A stretch of DNA of 64,000 nt, from assembly GCA_016719105.1 (NCBI GenBank), contig JADKAQ010000016.1, positions 124,001-188,000 of the forward strand. The letters run 5' to 3'. The notes under the pieces are model-generated. The model saw only the letters and a list, made by a program, of their open reading frames with translations, was not told where the DNA came from and searched no databases. This document shows, piece by piece, positions 36,107-44,807 of this stretch; position 1 is the stretch's first letter; each line of letters begins with the position of its first letter. The position numbers were made by a program, and so were the translations under genes. This stretch comes from Gemmatimonadota bacterium (GTDB lineage: Bacteria; Gemmatimonadota; Gemmatimonadetes; Gemmatimonadales; Gemmatimonadaceae).

Positions 36107-36970
36107 GTGGCTGCAGGACGCATCGCTTCCAAGAAGTCGTCGTACGACGAAGGCTCGCTCGACCAGTACCTGCGCGACATCAGTGCGTATCCGCTCATCA
36201 CGCGGGAGGAAGAAGTCCTCCTCGCGCAGCGCATTCGTGTGGGTGACCAGGAAGCGCTCGACAAGCTGGTGCGCTCGAACCTGCGCTTCGTCGTCTCGGT
36301 CGCGAAGAAGTACCAGAACCAGGGCGTCTCGCTGTCCGACCTGATCAACGAGGGGAACCTCGGCCTCATTCGCGCGGCCCACAAGTTCGACGAGACCAAG
36401 GGGATCAAGTTCATCTCCTACGCGGTCTGGTGGATCCGCCAGGCGATCCTGCAGGCGCTGGCCGAACAATCGCGCATCGTGCGCGTCCCGCTCAACCGCG
36501 CCGGCACGCTGCACCGCATCGGCAAGCGCGCCAACGCGCTGCTGCAGGAACTCGGGCGCGAGGCGACGCACGCCGAGATCGCCGACGGGATGGACATCAC
36601 CGAAGAGGAAGTCGCCAAGACGATGTCGATCTCGCAGGCGCACCTCTCGCTCGATGCGCCGCTGACGCCCGGGGAGGACAACAAGCTCCTCGACTACCTC
36701 CCGGACAACCTGAACCCGACGCCCGACGAACAGACGTTCGAAAAGGCGCTGACGGAGTCGATCGAGGAGGCGCTGTCGTCGCTCAAGGAGCGCGAGGCCA
36801 AGATCCTGCGGCTCTACTTCGGGCTCGACGGCGAGGAGCCGATGACGCTCGAGCAGATCGGGTCGTTGTTAGGCATCACGCGCGAACGCGTGCGGCAGAT
36901 CAAGGAGAAGGCGCTGTCGCGGTTGCGGCACGTGTCGCGCGCGCGGGCCCTCGAGTCGTACCTTGGGTAA
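36107..36970 (+). CDS. sigA: Primary-type sigma factor, short Bacteroidota-like form
   Basis: 287 residues from a GTG at 36107 with AGGAG five bases upstream; the open frame upstream has no similarity. The protein has region 1.2 (DQYLRDISAYPLITREEE), region 2 (NLRFVVSVAKKYQNQG, KFISYAVWWIRQAI), region 3 and region 4 with TRERVRQIKEKAL, ending LESYLG. It lacks region 1.1 and the long non-conserved insert of proteobacterial RpoD. Length and layout match the short primary sigma factor of Bacteroidota, which reads TAnnTTTG promoters; such elements are seen in this window. One TTA codon is in GTTAGGC (36868). The next gene starts inside its last codons. Confidence 0.93.
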   Translation: MAAGRIASKKSSYDEGSLDQYLRDISAYPLITREEEVLLAQRIRVGDQEALDKLVRSNLRFVVSVAKKYQNQGVSLSDLINEGNLGLIRAAHKFDETKGIKFISYAVWWIRQAILQALAEQSRIVRVPLNRAGTLHRIGKRANALLQELGREATHAEIADGMDITEEEVAKTMSISQAHLSLDAPLTPGEDNKLLDYLPDNLNPTPDEQTFEKALTESIEEALSSLKEREAKILRLYFGLDGEEPMTLEQIGSLLGITRERVRQIKEKALSRLRHVSRARALESYLG

Positions 36971-37436
36971 CGGGACGGGAGACGGGCGGGGGGAGCTCGG
37001 TGGACCGTCGGCACCAGGGCCGCGCGCGCTGCGCGACGACAACGAGCACCTCGATCTCTCCCTCCCCGGCCTCGGCCGGATTCTCGTCCTCGTCGGCAGG
37101 GCACTCACGCTGCACTGCCCGCACTGTGGAAAAGGGCCGGTGCTGGTGAACTGGTTTCGGCTGCGCCCCGCCTGCGGTCACTGCACGCGAGCGCTCGAGC
37201 GCGGGGAGCCCGACTACTTCCTTGGCGGGATGATGTTCAACCTGATCCTCGCCGAGCTCCTCTTTGCCGGGATCTTCGTCGCCGTCCTGGTGTTCATGTG
37301 GCCGACCGTCCCGTGGGACGGGATCTCCATTGGCGCCCCGGTCGGGATGGCGCTCGCCCCGATCCTTCTCTATCCGATCTCCAAGCTCGTCTGGCTCGCC
37401 TTCGATCTTTCGTTCCGTCCCGAACAGGACAGCTGA
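36963..37436 (+). CDS. DUF983 zinc-ribbon membrane protein
   Basis: 157 residues. It starts with TTG at 36963, overlapping the end of the sigma factor gene by eight bases. After about 45 polar residues comes a zinc-ribbon CPHCGKG...CGHC, then a PDYFLGGMMFN motif and two membrane helices (LILAELLFAGIFVAVLVFMW and a second near residues 122-145), as in DUF983. The function of the family is unknown. The coupling to the sigma factor suggests co-expression. Confidence 0.8.
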   Translation: MGNGTGDGRGELGGPSAPGPRALRDDNEHLDLSLPGLGRILVLVGRALTLHCPHCGKGPVLVNWFRLRPACGHCTRALERGEPDYFLGGMMFNLILAELLFAGIFVAVLVFMWPTVPWDGISIGAPVGMALAPILLYPISKLVWLAFDLSFRPEQDS

Positions 37437-37524
37437 CCTCGGGTCAGACGCGCGAGCCGCCGCGAGTCGCACCCCTCATTCCCGACGCTGGCACCACCCG
37501 TAACGCACGCAACGCACGACTCCC

Positions 37525-38025
37525 ATGGCCCAACAGAGTTCCTTCGACGTCACGACGGGCGTCGACCTGCAGGAAGTGGACAATGCGGTCAACCAGGCCG
37601 ACAAGGAGATCGCGACCCGCTACGACTTCAAGGGGTCGAAGGCGGCCATCGAGTTCGCACGCACCGAGGGCAAGCTCGTCCTCACCGCCGAGCACGACCT
37701 CCGGATGCGCGCCCTCGTCGACATCCTGCAGAGCAAGCTGATCAAGCGCGGTGTCCCGGTGAAGAACCTCGAGGTCGGGGAGACCAAGTCGGCCGGCGGC
37801 GACACCCTGCGCAAGGAAATCGGCCTCAAGATGTCGCTCGATGGCGAGACGGCCAAGAAGGTCTCGGCCACGATCAAGGAGGCCAAGCTCAAGAAGGTGC
37901 AGGCAGCGATCCAGGGGGACCAGGTGCGGGTGAGCTCCCCGTCCAAGGACGACCTGCAGCTGGCGATCGCCCTCCTTCGCTCCACCGACTTCGGGGTCGA
38001 ACTGAAGTTCGGGAACTTCCGGTAG
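37525..38025 (+). CDS. yajQ: YajQ family nucleotide/c-di-GMP-binding protein
   Basis: 166 residues, family length. Two ferredoxin-like halves typical of YajQ: SFDVTTGVDLQEVDNAVNQ at the start, RYDFKG, IGLKMSLDGETAKKV and the KVQAAIQGDQVRVS motif. In Xanthomonas a family member binds cyclic di-GMP and acts with a transcription regulator; in other bacteria the ligand is not proven. It is a free-standing gene 88 bases after the DUF983 gene. Confidence 0.93.
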   Translation: MAQQSSFDVTTGVDLQEVDNAVNQADKEIATRYDFKGSKAAIEFARTEGKLVLTAEHDLRMRALVDILQSKLIKRGVPVKNLEVGETKSAGGDTLRKEIGLKMSLDGETAKKVSATIKEAKLKKVQAAIQGDQVRVSSPSKDDLQLAIALLRSTDFGVELKFGNFR

Positions 38026-38119
38026 TCGAGAAGCCGTCGTCGCGTCTCGTTAGGGGAGGTTGCCCGGCCGCGACGTGGCGCGTCTGCAGCGTATCGCCTT
38101 CACCCCAGGATCCTGTTCC

Positions 38120-39850
38120 ATGCCGACCTCGCGTCAGGGCACTCGCCGCCCGCTCGCCCTTGCTGTGGCCGCGCTCCTTCTCGCCGCCTGCGGCGGCGAG
38201 CGTCCCGCCGGCGACGAGGGACGTGGCACCGTGATCATCGCGACCGCGGCCGACGCCGATTTCCTCTTGCCGGCGCTCGTGACGCAGCTCGTGGGCAAGC
38301 AGGTCATCGACCAGCTCTTCGAGCCGCTGGCGGCGATGCCGGCCACCATGAACACCATTGGCGATGTCGGCTTCCAGCCGCGCCTCGCGAAGTCATGGGA
38401 GTGGGGCGCCGATTCGCTCTCGATCACCTTCCACCTCGACCCGCGCGCCCGCTGGCACGATGGCCAGCCCGTGCGAGCGCGCGACGTGCGCTTCTCGCTC
38501 GAGTTCACGAAGGACCCCGTGGTGGCCTCGCGGCAGGCCGGCGGGCTCGAGTCGATCGATTCCATCTCCGTCTCCGACTCGCTCACCGCGGTCGCCTGGT
38601 TCTCGCGACGCAGCGCTGAGCAGTTCTTTTCGCTGGTATACAACCTGACGGTCATGCCCGAGCACCTGCTGGCGAGCCTTCCGCGCGACAAGGTGCGCGA
38701 GGCAGAGTTCGCCCGCGCCCCAGTCGGGAATGGGCGATTCCGCTTCCGCCGCTGGGAGAAGGGGGCGGTGATCGAACTCGTGGCCGACACCGCCAGCTTC
38801 CGCGGTCGCCCGTCGATCGATCGCGTGATGTGGAGCATTTCCCCGGACCCGACGGCGCTCTGGGGACGCGTCGTGAACGAGGAAGCGGACTTCGTCGAGA
38901 TGCTGCGGGGCGAGCCGCTGGCCAAGGTCGAGGCGTCGACGACCTCGCGTGCGCTCCCCTACGAGGGGCTCGATTACGGCTTCGTCCTGTTCAACGTCCG
39001 CGCGCAAGGGAATCGCCGCCAGTCGCATCCGGTGCTGGGCGATCTGGCCACGCGGCGCGCCCTCACGCTCGCGATCGATCGGCAGGCGGTGACGCGCAAC
39101 GTCTTCGACACCCTCGCCTACACCGGGCTCGGCCCGGTGGTACGCGCGCAGTGGGCGGCCGACACGACCGTCGCCATCCCCGGCCAGAACGTCGCGGCCG
39201 CCAAGGCGATGCTCGATTCGTTAGGCTGGCGCGACGCCGACGGCAATGGGATTCGCGAGAAGGGAGGGCGCCCGCTGCGCTTCTCCCTGCTCGCGCCGTC
39301 GTCGAGCTCCGCGCGGCGCCAGGCGTCGGTCATCCTCCAGGCGCAATGGAAGGAAGTCGGCGCCGACGTGACCCTGGAAGACATGGAGTTCAACGCCTTC
39401 ATCGAGAGCATACAGTCGGGGAAGTTCGACGCGATGATGCACGGACTGCATGCCGACCCGAGTCCGTCGGATGCGCGCGGGACCTTCGGCTCACCCGCCA
39501 ACCCGGACAGCCCAGGGAGCAACTTCGGTGGGTATTCGAACCTCGCCGTCGATGCCGCCTTCGACTCCGCGATGACCGAGTTCGATCCGGTGCGCGCCAA
39601 GGCGTTGTACCAGCGCGCCTACGCGCAGATCCAGTCAGACGCCGCGGCCATCTTCCTGTACGAGCCCAAGCCCGTGGCGGGGATCAGCCGGCGCATCGAG
39701 GGGGTCACAATGCCCGCCTCGGGCTGGTGGACGACGATCGCCGACTGGAAGATCTCCCCCGACAAGCGGATCGCCCGCGACAAGATCCCGCTGGGCGCCC
39801 CGCTCCTCCCGGTCGCCGGTGGAGATACGGCCAAGTCCGGCGCACCATAG
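38120..39850 (+). CDS. Peptide/oligopeptide ABC transporter substrate-binding lipoprotein
   Basis: 576 residues from an ATG at 38120. A lipoprotein signal (ALAVAALLLAAC) ends with the lipidated Cys at about 24. The rest fits solute-binding family 5 (DppA/OppA): LFEPL early, LDPRARWHDGQPVRARDVRFSLE, then ALTLAIDRQAV and a long C-terminal lobe. It would capture peptides or nickel complexes outside the membrane; no permease or ATPase gene is next to it. One TTA codon is in GTTAGGC (39220). Confidence 0.92.
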   Translation: MPTSRQGTRRPLALAVAALLLAACGGERPAGDEGRGTVIIATAADADFLLPALVTQLVGKQVIDQLFEPLAAMPATMNTIGDVGFQPRLAKSWEWGADSLSITFHLDPRARWHDGQPVRARDVRFSLEFTKDPVVASRQAGGLESIDSISVSDSLTAVAWFSRRSAEQFFSLVYNLTVMPEHLLASLPRDKVREAEFARAPVGNGRFRFRRWEKGAVIELVADTASFRGRPSIDRVMWSISPDPTALWGRVVNEEADFVEMLRGEPLAKVEASTTSRALPYEGLDYGFVLFNVRAQGNRRQSHPVLGDLATRRALTLAIDRQAVTRNVFDTLAYTGLGPVVRAQWAADTTVAIPGQNVAAAKAMLDSLGWRDADGNGIREKGGRPLRFSLLAPSSSSARRQASVILQAQWKEVGADVTLEDMEFNAFIESIQSGKFDAMMHGLHADPSPSDARGTFGSPANPDSPGSNFGGYSNLAVDAAFDSAMTEFDPVRAKALYQRAYAQIQSDAAAIFLYEPKPVAGISRRIEGVTMPASGWWTTIADWKISPDKRIARDKIPLGAPLLPVAGGDTAKSGAP

Positions 39851-39851
39851 T

Positions 39852-39859
39852 TAGCTTTG
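39852..39859 (+). promoter_or_regulatory. Exact TAnnTTTG -7 element
   Basis: TAGCTTTG matches all defined positions of the Bacteroidota -7 box and begins two bases after the stop of the substrate-binding protein gene, 54 bases before the ATG of the dehydrogenase. It separates the dehydrogenase-rimO unit from the gene before it. Confidence 0.5.
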
Positions 39860-39913
39860 TCGCGCGAGGAGGGCGCTCGGCCCTCCTCGCCCGACCGCTC
39901 GACCGCCGTCCCC

Positions 39914-40874
39914 ATGTCCTCGCCCGTCCCCGGGGCCTTCGCCCCGCGTCGCATCGTCATCGGCGCCAACGCGCACGCCGAACTCGCCCAGGCGCTTCGC
40001 GCTTCGCGCCCTGACCTGGAGATCCGCGGCAACAAGTTCACGGAGCTCACCCCGGCGGACCTGGCCTGGGGTGAGGCGTACGTGGGCTTCAAGCGTCCGC
40101 CGCTCCCCTCGATGGGGAACATCCGCTGGGTGCACTGCACGGGCGCCGGCGTCGACGCCTGGCTGTATCCCACGGAGCTACCGCGAGAGATCCTCCTCAC
40201 GCGCAGCAGTGAGTCGTTCGGCCCGATGATCGCGGAGTGGGCGCTGGCGCGCGCGCTGGCGTACTCGCAGCAGCTCGTCGACCTCGCGCAGTGCCAGCGG
40301 TTGCATCGCTGGGCGCCGCGCGACCTCACGCTGCTCCGCGGTACCAAGGCCGTGGTCGTCGGCACCGGCGACGTGGGGACGAGCGTCGGTCGCCTGTTCA
40401 ACGCGCTGGGATGCAAGACCTACGGCGTCTCGCGGTCGGGCGAAGCGGATGCCTCGGTCTTTGCCGCGATGGCGCAGGTGTCGGCGCTCAAGGACATGGC
40501 GGCGATCGCCGACTGGCTCATCGTCACCCTGCCGCTGACGGCCGAGACGCGCGGCCTGGTGAGCCGGGACGTGATGTCGGCGTGCCGCGGCGCGGTGCTG
40601 ATCAATGCCGGTCGTGGCGCGGTGATCGACGAGTCGGCGATTCCCGCGGCGCTCGACAACGGCTGGCTCAAGGGGGGCGGCGCTCGACGTGTTCGAGGTG
40701 GAGCCGCTCCCCCTGGAGTCGCCGCTCTGGCTCGACACGCGCGTGATGATCTCGCCGCACATCTCGGGGCTGACGACGGTGGATGGGGCGGCGGCCGGCT
40801 TCCTCGAATGCCTGGCGGCGTTCGAGAAGGGCGAACGGACCCGGTGGGAGGTGGATCGTGCGCGCCAGTACTGA
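39914..40874 (+). pseudogene. D-2-hydroxyacid dehydrogenase, frameshifted
   Basis: NAD-dependent D-isomer 2-hydroxyacid dehydrogenase from an ATG at 39914. Present are the Rossmann motif GTGDVGTSVG, the catalytic Arg region INAGRGAVIDE and, after the shift, FEVEPLPLESPLW and the His motif SPHISG. The frame breaks at a run of six G (40672-40677): removing one G restores KGAALDVFEVEPL and a normal end at the TGA 40872-40874. As written, the first frame runs on into rimO and gives a false 817-residue fusion. It may be a real inactivating mutation, slippage-prone expression or a sequencing error in the homopolymer. The rimO gene starts 32 bases later. Confidence 0.85.
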
Positions 40875-40906
40875 GCTCCCGTCCCCGATCTCCTGCCTCC
40901 CGTAGC

Positions 40907-42310
40907 ATGCGCTTCGCCGTCCTGACGTTAGGCTGCGACAAGAACACCGTCGATTCCGAACGCTACATCGCGGAATTGGTGGCGCACGGCGCCGAGCGAT
41001 CCCAGTCGATGGACGACGCCGACGTGATCGTCGTGAACACGTGCGGCTTCATCGACGCCGCCAAGCGCGAGTCGCTGGAGGCGATCCTCGAGGCGGCGCG
41101 GCACAAGGAGGACGGGCGCTGCCAGCTCGTGGCGGCCGTCGGCTGCATGGTCACGCGGCACAAGGCCGAACTCGAGGAGTCGCTCCCCGAGGTCGACCTC
41201 TTCCTGTCGACCGCCGAGAGCGACCGCCTCATTCCCGAGCTCGAGTCGCGCGGGCTGCTGGACGATGCGCCGCTGCTGCAGCACCCGGGGGTGCGCCTGT
41301 ACGCCGGCGAGCTGCCGCACGTGCGCTACCTCAAGATCAGCGAGGGGTGCGACCACGGCTGTGCCTTCTGTGCCATCCCGCTCATGCGCGGCAAGCACCG
41401 CTCCTTCGCGTTAGGCGACGTGGTGCGCGAGGCGCAGCTGCTCGAGGCGCAGGGGGCGCGCGAGGTGAATCTCGTGGCGCAGGACCTGGCGCACTACGGG
41501 CGCGACGTGCGCGATGGCACCGCGCTTCCCGAGCTCTTGCAGGCGCTGCTGCTCGAGACCACGATCCCGTGGTTTCGACTGCTCTACATCTACAGTGCCG
41601 GGTTGTCGCCGGCGATGCTCGACCTCATCGCTCGCGAACCGCGCATCGTGCGCTACCTCGACATCCCGATGCAGCACGCGTCGGACTCCGTGCTGGCGCG
41701 CATGCGCCGACCCGAGCGCAAGGCGAAGCAGCGCGAGAAGCTGCGCGCGCTGCGCGAGCAGATCCCGGGCGTGGCCATTCGCACCACCGTCATCGTGGGC
41801 TTTCCTGGCGAGACCGAGGAGGAGTTCCAGGAGCTGCTCGATTTCCTGGAGGAGGCGCAGCTCGAGCGCGTGGGGGCGTTCACCTACTCGCCGCAGGAGG
41901 GGACGAAGGCCCATGAGATGGTCGATGACGTCCCCGAGCAGGTGAAGCGGGCGCGCCTCGAGCGGGTGCAGGAGCTGCAACGCCTCATCACGGCCGAGCG
42001 CTACGAGTCGTGGATCGGTCGCACGGCGCGCGTCCTCATCGACAAGGCCGCCAACGCCGAAGGGGTCGCGCAGGGGCGGCTGGAGGCCCAGGGTGACGAC
42101 ATCGACGGTGTGACGTGGGTCACCATGGGCGCGTTCGCCCACGTCGCTGCCGGGACGATCGTCGAGGTCCGCCTCGAGGACGTCGTCGACGACTACGACT
42201 TCCGGGCCACCGCGATCCGCGTCCTCGATGCGCCCGTGGCGGCCCCGGCGCCGTCGGCGCGGCGCGTCCTCCCGGTGGCGCCGGGGAGCGTCGGGAGCTT
42301 CGGGCGCTGA
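40907..42310 (+). CDS. rimO: Ribosomal protein S12 methylthiotransferase
   Basis: 467 residues from an ATG at 40907. Radical-SAM enzyme that adds a methylthio group to an aspartate of ribosomal protein S12. The N-terminal UPF0004 domain binds the second iron-sulfur cluster (cysteines in LGCDKNTVDSE, NTCGFID, VGCM). The radical-SAM triad is Cys148, Cys152 and Cys155 (CDHGCAFC). YSPQEGTKAHEM and a C-terminal TRAM domain fit RimO rather than MiaB. The first residues RFAVLTLGC fix the start. The tail after about 440 is Pro/Ala-rich. Two TTA codons are both in GTTAGGC (40927, 41410). Confidence 0.95.
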   Translation: MRFAVLTLGCDKNTVDSERYIAELVAHGAERSQSMDDADVIVVNTCGFIDAAKRESLEAILEAARHKEDGRCQLVAAVGCMVTRHKAELEESLPEVDLFLSTAESDRLIPELESRGLLDDAPLLQHPGVRLYAGELPHVRYLKISEGCDHGCAFCAIPLMRGKHRSFALGDVVREAQLLEAQGAREVNLVAQDLAHYGRDVRDGTALPELLQALLLETTIPWFRLLYIYSAGLSPAMLDLIAREPRIVRYLDIPMQHASDSVLARMRRPERKAKQREKLRALREQIPGVAIRTTVIVGFPGETEEEFQELLDFLEEAQLERVGAFTYSPQEGTKAHEMVDDVPEQVKRARLERVQELQRLITAERYESWIGRTARVLIDKAANAEGVAQGRLEAQGDDIDGVTWVTMGAFAHVAAGTIVEVRLEDVVDDYDFRATAIRVLDAPVAAPAPSARRVLPVAPGSVGSFGR

Positions 42311-42316
42311 GTGTGC

Positions 42317-42333
42317 GGGGGCGCCCTGCCCCC
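42317..42333 (+). terminator. Hairpin after rimO
   Basis: GGGGGC and GCCCCC pair around a 5-base loop, seven bases after the rimO stop. A second GC-rich hairpin (42389-42395 with 42410-42416) lies further on and has the GTTAGGC motif in its loop. Confidence 0.5.
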
Positions 42334-42436
42334 GCGGGGCGGCGGCAGGGACTCGCGGCGTGACTCCCCCGGTTCTGGGGGCGTCCTTGGGGGGAGTTCG
42401 TTAGGCGCTTCCCCCCACCCGAGATTCCCCATTCTG

Positions 42437-43702
42437 ATGCGCGCGTGGCTTGCCCTGGCCTGCTGGATCGCGCTCCCGCTGGCGGCGGTAGCGGGGCAGG
42501 GGCGTGCCGCGTCTGCGCGCGGAGGCGAGGGCGCGTCGGAAGGCGGGGGCGAGGTGCGCGTCGTCGTCGGTGCGGTGGGGAGCGAGGCGTCTGCCGGTGC
42601 CCAAGGGGGGTGGCGGCTCACGGATGCCTGGGGACGCGTGCACGCGCAGGGCAGCGGCGCGCCCGACTGGGTGATCGAGCGGCGTAACCGGCGCGTGCGC
42701 GTCGCCTTTGGTGGCGGGACGCGCGTCACCGCCTGGAGTGACGAGCCGTTCGTCCTGGAGCCGGCGGCCAGCGGGGGGGCGGTGACGTGGAACGGCAGGC
42801 GCTATCGGGGAACGCTGGCCTTCGCCGCGGTCGACACGGCGATCCTCGTGATCAACCGTGTCGACCTCGAGGGGTACCTGCGTGGGGTGCTCCCGCTCGA
42901 GCTGGGCGTACGGTCACCTAACGAATCGCCCGCACTCGAGGCGCAGGCGATCGCCGCGCGGAGCTACACGGTGGTGCGCCTGCGCGAGGGGCGGGCCGCC
43001 GCGTACGACCTCACCAGCGGCGCCTTCGATCAGGTCTACGGCGGGCTGGACGTGGAGCACCCCATCGCCGACGCGGCCGTGGCGGCGACCGAGGGGCTTG
43101 TCCTGTCGTACAACGGGGCGGTGGTGCGCGCCCCCTATCACTCCACGTGCGGCGGCCACACGGTCGCCTCGACGGAGGCGTGGAGCGGGGTGCGCGACGA
43201 GCCGTACCTGCGCGGGGTCTCGGATGCGCGCGACGGCGGGGGCGCCTGGTGCGACATCTCCCCGCGCTTTCGCTGGGAGCGCACCTTCGACCGGCGCGCG
43301 CTGGACGATGCGGTCTCGCGGTACGTGCGGGCGCATGGGGCCGGGATGCTGGCGGCGGGGGGATCGGTGCGTGAGGCTCGCATCGAGGCGCGCACGCGTT
43401 CGGGGCGGGTCGCCTCGTTGGTGCTGGAGACCGACGGCGGGGCGATGCGACTCTCCGGCACGGAGATGCGCACGACGCTGCGCACGGCACGTGGCGAGAT
43501 CCTGAACTCGACCTATTTTTCGCTGGAGCCGGTGATCGGGCGTGACGGCCGGCTCATGCAGCTGACGCTTCGGGGTTCGGGCAACGGCCACGGGGTCGGG
43601 ATGTGCCAGTGGGGGGCGATCGGTCGTGCCCGCGCAGGACACGACGTGCGGTCGATCCTCGCGGCCTACTATCCCGGCACGGTGCTCGTGCGCCTCCCCT
43701 GA
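42437..43702 (+). CDS. Exported SpoIID/LytB-domain protein
   Basis: 421 residues from an ATG at 42437. A signal peptide (AWLALACWIALPLAAVAG) predicts export. The SpoIID domain (about 140-415) has NRVDLEGYLRGVLPLE, AQAIAARSYT and the end signature GHGVGMCQWGA. SpoIID cuts peptidoglycan glycan chains that lack stem peptides during sporulation in Firmicutes; homologues in Gram-negative bacteria probably act on the cell wall during division or turnover. The usual GMSQ is GMCQ here. It starts a same-direction group with three more envelope-linked genes. Confidence 0.88.
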   Translation: MRAWLALACWIALPLAAVAGQGRAASARGGEGASEGGGEVRVVVGAVGSEASAGAQGGWRLTDAWGRVHAQGSGAPDWVIERRNRRVRVAFGGGTRVTAWSDEPFVLEPAASGGAVTWNGRRYRGTLAFAAVDTAILVINRVDLEGYLRGVLPLELGVRSPNESPALEAQAIAARSYTVVRLREGRAAAYDLTSGAFDQVYGGLDVEHPIADAAVAATEGLVLSYNGAVVRAPYHSTCGGHTVASTEAWSGVRDEPYLRGVSDARDGGGAWCDISPRFRWERTFDRRALDDAVSRYVRAHGAGMLAAGGSVREARIEARTRSGRVASLVLETDGGAMRLSGTEMRTTLRTARGEILNSTYFSLEPVIGRDGRLMQLTLRGSGNGHGVGMCQWGAIGRARAGHDVRSILAAYYPGTVLVRLP

Positions 43703-43802
43703 GGCGGGGCCCCCTCACCGCCGCAGGTGCGGAGGGACGGCTCCGCCGGGGCCGCCGTTGCTGTCACGATTCGCCGCACGCCTAACGCCGTTCCCAGGTC
43801 GC

Positions 43803-44807
43803 ATGCATCCCCCCGTTCGAATCGCGGTCGTCGGCGCTGGCGCCATCGCGCAGCTCGCCCATCTCCCGGTCCTCTCCAAGTTGCGCGGCGCACAACTCGT
43901 CGCCCTGTGCGACAACGACCGGGCCAAGGCACGGGCGCTCGCCGATCGCTTCAGCATCCCCGACGTCTTCACCGACATCGACGACCTCCTCGACTACGAC
44001 GAGCTGGACGCGGTGGTCGTGGCCTCGCCGTCGCACCTCCACGAGCCGCAGGTGTTGCAGCTGCTGGCGGCCGGCGTCGACGTGATGTGCGAGCGGCCGC
44101 TCTCGCTCGCCTCCAAGGGGATCGAGCGAATCCTCGCCGCCGCGGCCCGCGGCAATCGCAAGGTGTTCGTCGCCAACAACCACCGGTTCCGCAGCGACGT
44201 CCAGGCGCTGGCCCGCTTCCTGAGCGGCGGCGAGCTGGGCAAGCTCTCCGGGGTGCGCGCCGGCGCGTACCATCCACGCGGCAAGATCGAGGGGTGGCGC
44301 CTGCGACGGCAGGAAGCGGGGGGCGGCGCGCTCTTCGAGCAGGGCTTTCCCCTCGTCGACCTCGCGATGTGGCTCGCCGACTTCCCGGTCCCCGAGCGCG
44401 TCTGGTGCCACATCGACCGTGCCCGCGGCGCCAACGCGGTCGAGGAGTCGGCGGTGCTCGCGGTCGAGTGCGCCAACAACATCTCCTTCAGCATCGACGT
44501 CTCCTGGTCGTACGTGGGGACCGACGAACGCTGGTGGTTCGAGACACTGAGCTCGCGCGGCAGCGCGCGCCTGGCCCCGCTGCGCGTGGCGAAGGAGCTC
44601 AACGGCAAGCCGGTCGACGTCTCGCCCACCGGGGCGGCGGCGCGCGAGTCGGCGTTCATCCAGTCGTATCGCGCCGAGCTCACGCACTTCGTCTCGGTGC
44701 TGCGTGGCGAGGTGGAGTACGAGGCCCCGACCGACCAGGTGATCGTGCACCGCTTGCTCGAGGCGGCCTACAAGTCCGCGGAAGAAAGGAAGGAAGTGCG
44801 CCTGTGA
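43803..44807 (+). CDS. Gfo/Idh/MocA family oxidoreductase
   Basis: 334 residues from an ATG at 43803. NAD(P)-binding N-terminal Rossmann domain with VVGAGAIAQLAHLP and, at the catalytic Lys position of the EKP motif, CERPLS, i.e. Arg instead of Lys. The C-terminal alpha/beta domain includes GGALFEQGFPLVDLAMWL, where Gln-Gly-Phe stands for the usual His-containing region. Members act on sugars and related alcohols; with Arg in EKP the reaction may differ. Stop and next ATG overlap (TGATG). Confidence 0.87.
   Translation: MHPPVRIAVVGAGAIAQLAHLPVLSKLRGAQLVALCDNDRAKARALADRFSIPDVFTDIDDLLDYDELDAVVVASPSHLHEPQVLQLLAAGVDVMCERPLSLASKGIERILAAAARGNRKVFVANNHRFRSDVQALARFLSGGELGKLSGVRAGAYHPRGKIEGWRLRRQEAGGGALFEQGFPLVDLAMWLADFPVPERVWCHIDRARGANAVEESAVLAVECANNISFSIDVSWSYVGTDERWWFETLSSRGSARLAPLRVAKELNGKPVDVSPTGAAARESAFIQSYRAELTHFVSVLRGEVEYEAPTDQVIVHRLLEAAYKSAEERKEVRL

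Noticed and set aside
39857..42310. 817-residue fusion of a dehydrogenase and RimO
   Set aside because: The join comes from a one-base frameshift in a G run; both parts make complete proteins when separated, and rimO has its own ATG at 40907.
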